Assembly: GCA_965250275.1 (NCBI GenBank)
Contig: OZ252297.1
Location: forward strand, 4,154,001-4,218,000
Length of the DNA: 64,000 nucleotides
Direction of reading: 5' to 3'
Origin: G965250275 sp965250275
GTDB lineage: Bacteria; Pseudomonadota; Alphaproteobacteria; Rhodobacterales; Rhodobacteraceae
In this document: one piece after another, positions 60,013 through 64,000 of the stretch
How the letters are laid out: every line of letters begins with the position of its first letter
How positions within the stretch are numbered: position 1 is the first letter of the stretch
Made by a program: the position numbers and the translations under genes
The notes under the pieces: model-generated
What the model saw: the letters and a program-made list of their open reading frames with translations, nothing else
The model's database searches: none
Told to the model about the DNA's origin: nothing

Positions 60013-60755
60013 CAGACCAGCAGGCCTCCGTCACTGTCGTCACCCGCTTCTTCCATCAGGCGCCCGAAATCCGGAATGGATATCCGGCGTTTGCCTTCGA
60101 GGTGGATGACTTCGTCTTTTTTCAGTGCGGACATTTGGCGGCTAACGGTCTCAAGGGTCAAGCCCAGATAATCAGCCATGGCTTCGCGCGTCAGGGGAAG
60201 GTCGATGTTCACCTGACCAGTGATGCCGGTCATGTTGAGTGAGGATTCGCGACGCGCAACGATGCTCAGCAGGCTGGCGATTTTCTCCCTTGCGGTCTTG
60301 CGCCCCAGAACCAGCATCCACTCACGGGCCGCGTCCAACTCGTCCAGCGTCATTTCCAAAAGCCGCTGTGCGATGTGCGGGGTGCGGTTCATCATATCTT
60401 CGAAGGGTTTCTTGCGAAAACAACACATCACGATGTCTGTGGTGGCCACCACGTCATATGCCGCCCCTTCGCGGCCAGGGCGACCCACAAAATCGGAAGG
60501 CAACAGCAGTCCAACCATTTGGGTGCGGCCATCTTCCATCGTCTGGGTCAGCGTCGCCACACCGGACACTACTGAACCGACAAAATCCATCTTGTCCCCA
60601 GACCAGATCACCGTTTGGCCGGATTCGAAGGACCGATAATACTTGATCTCCTCCAACCGCTCCAACTCGTCGGTTTCGCAGCGCGCGCACACGGCGCGAT
60701 GGCGGATCGGGCAATCTGAACAACTCTGGGTCACGGTCTGACCATAAGCTTGCAT
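60012..60755 (-). CDS. fnrL: FNR-type oxygen-sensing regulator FnrL
   Basis: A 247-aa CRP/FNR-family activator with an oxygen-labile 4Fe-4S cluster. Cys residues for the cluster: 12, 15, 23 in the N-terminal stretch CSDCPIRHRAVCARC, plus one of Cys111/112. A cNMP-like sensor domain (about 40-150) and a C-terminal helix-turn-helix (TREAMADYLGLTLETVSRQM), with Glu and Ser-Arg contacting the TTGAT half-site, follow. I chose ATG 60755, which avoids the FNR box just upstream; an ATG at 60767 is possible. It would regulate ccoN, ccoG, hemN and perhaps itself. Confidence 0.94.
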   Translation of the reverse strand: MQAYGQTVTQSCSDCPIRHRAVCARCETDELERLEEIKYYRSFESGQTVIWSGDKMDFVGSVVSGVATLTQTMEDGRTQMVGLLLPSDFVGRPGREGAAYDVVATTDIVMCCFRKKPFEDMMNRTPHIAQRLLEMTLDELDAAREWMLVLGRKTAREKIASLLSIVARRESSLNMTGITGQVNIDLPLTREAMADYLGLTLETVSRQMSALKKDEVIHLEGKRRISIPDFGRLMEEAGDDSDGGLLV

Positions 60756-60767
60756 GGGCGCTCTCAT

Positions 60768-60781
60768 TTGATCTGAGTCAA
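60768..60781. promoter_or_regulatory. FNR box between fnrL and hemN
   Basis: TTGATCTGAGTCAA is an FNR-type dyad directly upstream of fnrL and 35 bases before the hemN start. It may activate hemN and repress or activate fnrL itself. Confidence 0.85.
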
Positions 60782-60816
60782 TGTTCGGGTCTGATACCGA
60801 CTCTAGACCTAGTAAC

Positions 60817-62172
60817 ATGGTGCATAAATCACAATTGGCGGGACTGGGCCTATTTGACGCGAGGGTGCCGCGTTACACCAGCTATCCAACCGCCCCACAC
60901 TTTTCCGACCAGGTGGGATCGGAGCAGTTTGCCGACTGGATCTCCGAGATCAAGCCAGGCTCTCAAATATCGTTATATGTGCATATTCCTTTCTGTCGAA
61001 GGCTTTGCTGGTTCTGCGCGTGCCGCACACAAGGCACCAAAAGCGACACGCCTGTTGCCGCCTATTTGCAGACGCTGCTGGACGAATTGTCCCTGATAAA
61101 GGCGCGGCTTCCGGATCGCGTCACGTTGTCACGCCTGCACTGGGGCGGCGGTACACCGACCCTTTTGCGGCCTGAAATGATGACGCGACTCGCTGCTGCG
61201 GTGGCGGATGTGGTCCCGTTGGGAGAAGATGCGGAGTTCTCGGTCGAAATCGATCCCAACGAGATCGATGAGCCCCGCCTCGATGCGCTGGTATCTGCGG
61301 GGATGACCCGCGCCTCGATTGGGGTTCAGGACTTCGACCCCAAAATCCAGGAAACGATCGGGCGCATCCAGAGTTATGACGTAACCCGCGATGTGGTCGA
61401 TCTGATCCGCGATCGTGGTATCGCCAGCCTGAATGCCGACATTCTCTTCGGATTGCCCCATCAGACCAAAGCCCGGCTGACCGAGAGCGTTCAGAAACTT
61501 CTCTCTCTGAACCCGGACCGGGTGGCGCTCTACGGGTATGCCCACGTCCCGTGGATGGCCCGGCGTCAGTCCATGATCCCATCAGACCTGTTGCCCACAC
61601 CGGTGGAGCGATTGGAGCTGTTTGAGACGGCACGGCAACTGTTCCTTTGGGACAATTACGCAGAGATCGGGATTGACCATTTTGCAACGCAGGAGGACGG
61701 ACTGACGGTTGCGCAACGGGCCGGAAAACTACGGCGCAATTTCCAGGGCTACACAGATGACTCGGCGGACGTTCTGATTGGCGTCGGCGCTTCATCGATT
61801 TCGCGCTTTCCGCAAGGCTACACTCAGAATGCACCGGCCACGTCAGTCCACGCGGCGGCGATCCGCGAAGGCCGTTTCTCGGCAATCAAAGGACATGCGT
61901 TCCGTGGAGACGACACAATGCGCGCCAGAATGATCGAAGCGTTGATGTGCGATTTTCGGATCGACGTAACCGAGATCGCTGACCGCTTCGACCGCAGCCC
62001 CGCTGAGATTCGCGCAATGTTGGAAGAGGTGGCAGGCGCATTCCAGGGGCTGTTGCATGTCGATCAGGAGGCGCTGTTCGTTCCGCCCGATGCCCGACCC
62101 CTGACTCGCATGATCGCGCGCAGTCTCGACACCTATTCGCTGAGCAAGGCTGGACACAGCTCCGCAATCTGA
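60817..62172 (+). CDS. hemN: oxygen-independent coproporphyrinogen III oxidase
   Basis: Radical-SAM enzyme that makes protoporphyrinogen IX without O2. The 451-aa protein has GLFDARVPRYTSYPTAPHF at the N-terminus and the cluster-binding C60-x-x-x-C64-x-x-C67 in HIPFCRRLCWFCACRTQG. It continues HWGGGTPTLL and ends with a C-terminal HemN domain. I chose ATG 60817 by comparison with family length (about 450); an upstream ATG at 60781 overlaps the FNR box. The gene is divergent from fnrL and should be induced at low oxygen. Confidence 0.95.
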   Translation: MVHKSQLAGLGLFDARVPRYTSYPTAPHFSDQVGSEQFADWISEIKPGSQISLYVHIPFCRRLCWFCACRTQGTKSDTPVAAYLQTLLDELSLIKARLPDRVTLSRLHWGGGTPTLLRPEMMTRLAAAVADVVPLGEDAEFSVEIDPNEIDEPRLDALVSAGMTRASIGVQDFDPKIQETIGRIQSYDVTRDVVDLIRDRGIASLNADILFGLPHQTKARLTESVQKLLSLNPDRVALYGYAHVPWMARRQSMIPSDLLPTPVERLELFETARQLFLWDNYAEIGIDHFATQEDGLTVAQRAGKLRRNFQGYTDDSADVLIGVGASSISRFPQGYTQNAPATSVHAAAIREGRFSAIKGHAFRGDDTMRARMIEALMCDFRIDVTEIADRFDRSPAEIRAMLEEVAGAFQGLLHVDQEALFVPPDARPLTRMIARSLDTYSLSKAGHSSAI

Positions 62173-62211
62173 CGCATCGCTTCTTTCCGCGTCCAACCAA
62201 GCGACCTCGCG

Positions 62212-63792
62212 CTACACGGCGGCGGCGAGCAGCGTTTGTGTGTATTCCGTGCGTGGGTTCTCGAAAATGCGCTCCGCAGTTCCGTACTCAACCACATCGC
62301 CCTGTTTCATGACCATCACCTGATGCGACATGGCGCGCACGACCTTCAGGTCATGCGAAATGAACAGATAGGCCAGTCCATACTTCGTCTGAAGGTTCCG
62401 CAACAGCTCGACGATCTGAACCTGAACGGTCATATCCAGCGCCGAAGTGGGCTCGTCCAGGACCAAAAGCTTTGGGCGCAGAACCATCGCACGGGCGATG
62501 GCAATCCGCTGGCGTTGGCCGCCTGAGAATTCGTGCGGGTAGCGGTCCATGGCGATGGGGTCCAGCCCGACTTCGACCATTGCCTCGGCCACCAGTTCAC
62601 GATCATCGCGTGTTGGGTCGACCTGATGAATACCAAGACCCTCGGCGATGATCTGCGCGCAGGTCATACGCGGGCTCAGGCTGCCATACGGATCCTGAAA
62701 CACGATCTGCATGTCTTTGCGTAAACGGCGCAGCTGCCGTGTCGACCACTTTCGGATATCCTGCCCGCGAAAGTCCACGCTACCTTCCGAGGCGATCAGG
62801 CGCATAATGGCCAGAGCAAGGGTGGTCTTGCCCGATCCACTCTCGCCGACGATGCCCAGCGTCTCGCCCTCCTGCACCGAAAGCGTGGTGTCGTTGACCG
62901 CTTTGACGTGGCCGACCGTTCGTTTCAACAGCCCGCGCTGAATCGGGAACCAGACCTTAAGATTGCGCGTCGACACGATCTCGTCGCCGCCTTCTGGCAC
63001 GGCACCGGGCGCCCCGGACGGCTCCGCGTCCAGCAACATACGCGTATAGGGATGTTTTGGGTTTTCAAAGAGCTCCGCTGTGGGACCGGTTTCAACAATC
63101 TGGCCGTCTTTCATGACGCAGACGCGGTCCGCAATGCGACGGACGATCCCCAGATCATGGGTGATAAACAGCAAACCCATGCCCTCGCTGCGCTTCAGAT
63201 CAGCCAGCAACTCCAGGATCTGCGCCTGAATAGTTACATCCAGAGCCGTTGTCGGTTCGTCTGCAATCAGCACATCGGGTTTGTTCGCCAGGGCCATGGC
63301 GATCATGACCCTTTGACGCTGTCCGCCCGAAAGTTGGTGTGGGTACGCGTCCAGCCTTTCTTCGGGGTCGCGCAAGCCGACCTTGTTCAGCAGCTCCAGA
63401 ATCCGAGCGCGCACTGCATCGCCACTCAGCCCCTGATGCAGGGCAATCGACTCCGCAAGTTGTTTGTAGATGGTGTGCAGCGGGTTTAGCGACGTCATCG
63501 GTTCCTGAAAAATGAAGCTGATGTCGTTGCCGCGCACCTCCATGAGCCGGGATTCTGTGGCACCGATCAACTCGGCCCCCTCATAAGTCACCGAGCCTTC
63601 GACCGTGGCGCTCTCCCCCAACAGCGACACGGTGCTGAGGGCGGTGACAGATTTGCCGGAACCCGACTCTCCGACCAGAGCCACGGTTTCACCCTTGGCA
63701 ACAGAGAAGGACACCCCTTTGACCGCGTGGGTCACGCGCCCGTCCTGGCGGAAGGAGACTTTCAGATCCTTGACGTCCAGAAGAACACTCAT
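62212..63792 (-). CDS. YejF-like dual ATP-binding protein of peptide ABC importer
   Basis: A 526-aa fusion of two ABC ATPase domains of the oligopeptide/microcin-C-type importer. Domain 1: Walker A GESGSGKSVTAL, signature LSGGQRQRVMIAM, Walker B LIADEPTTALD. Domain 2 (from about residue 275): GESGSGKTTLALA, FSGGQRQRIAIARAM and LVLDEPTSALD. The plan with a Pro-rich linker matches YejF/GsiA. Its ATG overlaps the permease stop by four bases, so it closes an operon that began further right. Confidence 0.92.
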   Translation of the reverse strand: MSVLLDVKDLKVSFRQDGRVTHAVKGVSFSVAKGETVALVGESGSGKSVTALSTVSLLGESATVEGSVTYEGAELIGATESRLMEVRGNDISFIFQEPMTSLNPLHTIYKQLAESIALHQGLSGDAVRARILELLNKVGLRDPEERLDAYPHQLSGGQRQRVMIAMALANKPDVLIADEPTTALDVTIQAQILELLADLKRSEGMGLLFITHDLGIVRRIADRVCVMKDGQIVETGPTAELFENPKHPYTRMLLDAEPSGAPGAVPEGGDEIVSTRNLKVWFPIQRGLLKRTVGHVKAVNDTTLSVQEGETLGIVGESGSGKTTLALAIMRLIASEGSVDFRGQDIRKWSTRQLRRLRKDMQIVFQDPYGSLSPRMTCAQIIAEGLGIHQVDPTRDDRELVAEAMVEVGLDPIAMDRYPHEFSGGQRQRIAIARAMVLRPKLLVLDEPTSALDMTVQVQIVELLRNLQTKYGLAYLFISHDLKVVRAMSHQVMVMKQGDVVEYGTAERIFENPRTEYTQTLLAAAV

Positions 63793-64000
63793 GCGAAGGT
63801 CTTTCTGGGATCGAACGCATCGCGGATCCCTTCAAAGATGAACACCAGCAGCGACAGCATGATCGCGAAGGTGAAGAACGCGGTGAACGCAAGCCAGGGA
63901 GCTTGCAGGTTTTGTTTTGCCTGCAGGGTCAATTCACCCAGTGAGGGCGATGAGGCCGGCAATCCGAAACCCAGAAAGTCCAGCGACGCCAATGCACCGA
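63789..64000 (-). CDS. YejE-like ABC permease, 3' part only
   Basis: The last 70 codons of a permease of the YejE/DppC type. The visible part reads SLDFLGFGLPASSPSLGELT with the family motif L-D-F-L-G-F-G-L-P and LAFTAFFTFAIMLSLLVFIF, a C-terminal membrane helix, then GIRDAFDPRKTFA. The gene runs off the right window edge, so its start and the rest of the operon are not seen. Confidence 0.9.
   Translation of the reverse strand, partial: GALASLDFLGFGLPASSPSLGELTLQAKQNLQAPWLAFTAFFTFAIMLSLLVFIFEGIRDAFDPRKTFA

Overview
ORGANISM. The window reads as chromosomal DNA of a marine Roseobacter-group alphaproteobacterium (Rhodobacteraceae). Reasons: the ccoNOQP / ccoGHIS / fnrL / hemN microaerobic block with FNR boxes, hemE, hemC and hemF close by, a PhaC-phasin pair, VPLPA/PEP-CTERM surface proteins, and high-GC coding with alphaproteobacterial codon use. 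Genus and species cannot be fixed from sequence alone. LAYOUT. (1) 1-13.1 kb, core or flexible chromosome: a MacAB-like ABC exporter (ATPase, double-FtsX permease, membrane-fusion adaptor) running into a class I PHA synthase, a convergent phasin, a Ca2+-type P2A ATPase, an M24 peptidase, an ArsO-like flavoprotein monooxygenase, a GST and a GNAT acetyltransferase. (2) 13.25-40.55 kb, an integrated element of about 27.3 kb. It is bounded by a perfect 51-bp direct repeat made from the 3' part of a tRNA-Met(CAU) gene. The intact tRNA is at the right end and a tyrosine integrase lies just inside the left end. Matching putative integrase arm sites occur at both ends. The left third looks like a phage satellite or degenerate prophage: integrase, AlpA-like activator, translationally coupled small genes, a winged-helix replication-type protein with iteron-like repeats, a DUF5681 protein, and two large virion/ejection-type proteins. 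No capsid, portal, large terminase or lysis gene was recognised. The rest is cargo: a two-gene operon with the architecture of lambda RexA/RexB, a truncated antitoxin, a DUF5071 protein, secreted AOC-barrel-like paralogues at 25.4 and 39.7 kb, three PEP/VPLPA-CTERM proteins, an orphan ectoine synthase paired with an atypical SDR and a divergent LysR regulator carrying a fresh 78-bp in-frame duplication, a second phage-like small-gene cluster under an XRE repressor, a DnaQ-exonuclease/BRCT operon and several broken genes. Intergenic DNA is full of palindromes and a dispersed repeat family. (3) 40.5-49.5 kb, core: tRNA-Met, hemE, divergent hemC, fatty acid desaturase, hemF, an SDR lacking its catalytic Lys, an RsmC-like methyltransferase, clpS, a HAD phosphatase and a D-Ala-D-Ala carboxypeptidase with a SPOR domain. 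(4) 49.5-62.2 kb, microaerobic respiration block: ccoS, ccoI, ccoH, ccoG, a LysR gene, a 52-aa basic protein, ccoP, ccoQ, ccoO, ccoN, a universal stress protein, a GlsB-type membrane protein, fnrL and oxygen-independent hemN. FNR boxes lie before ccoG, between ccoN and usp, and between fnrL and hemN, so cbb3 oxidase production, its copper loading and anaerobic haem synthesis probably respond together to low oxygen through FnrL. (5) 62.2-64.0 kb: YejF-like dual ATPase and the 3' end of a YejE-like permease of a peptide ABC importer, cut by the window edge. METHOD LIMITS. Functions are read from motifs and remembered family features; no database search, alignment or folding program was run.
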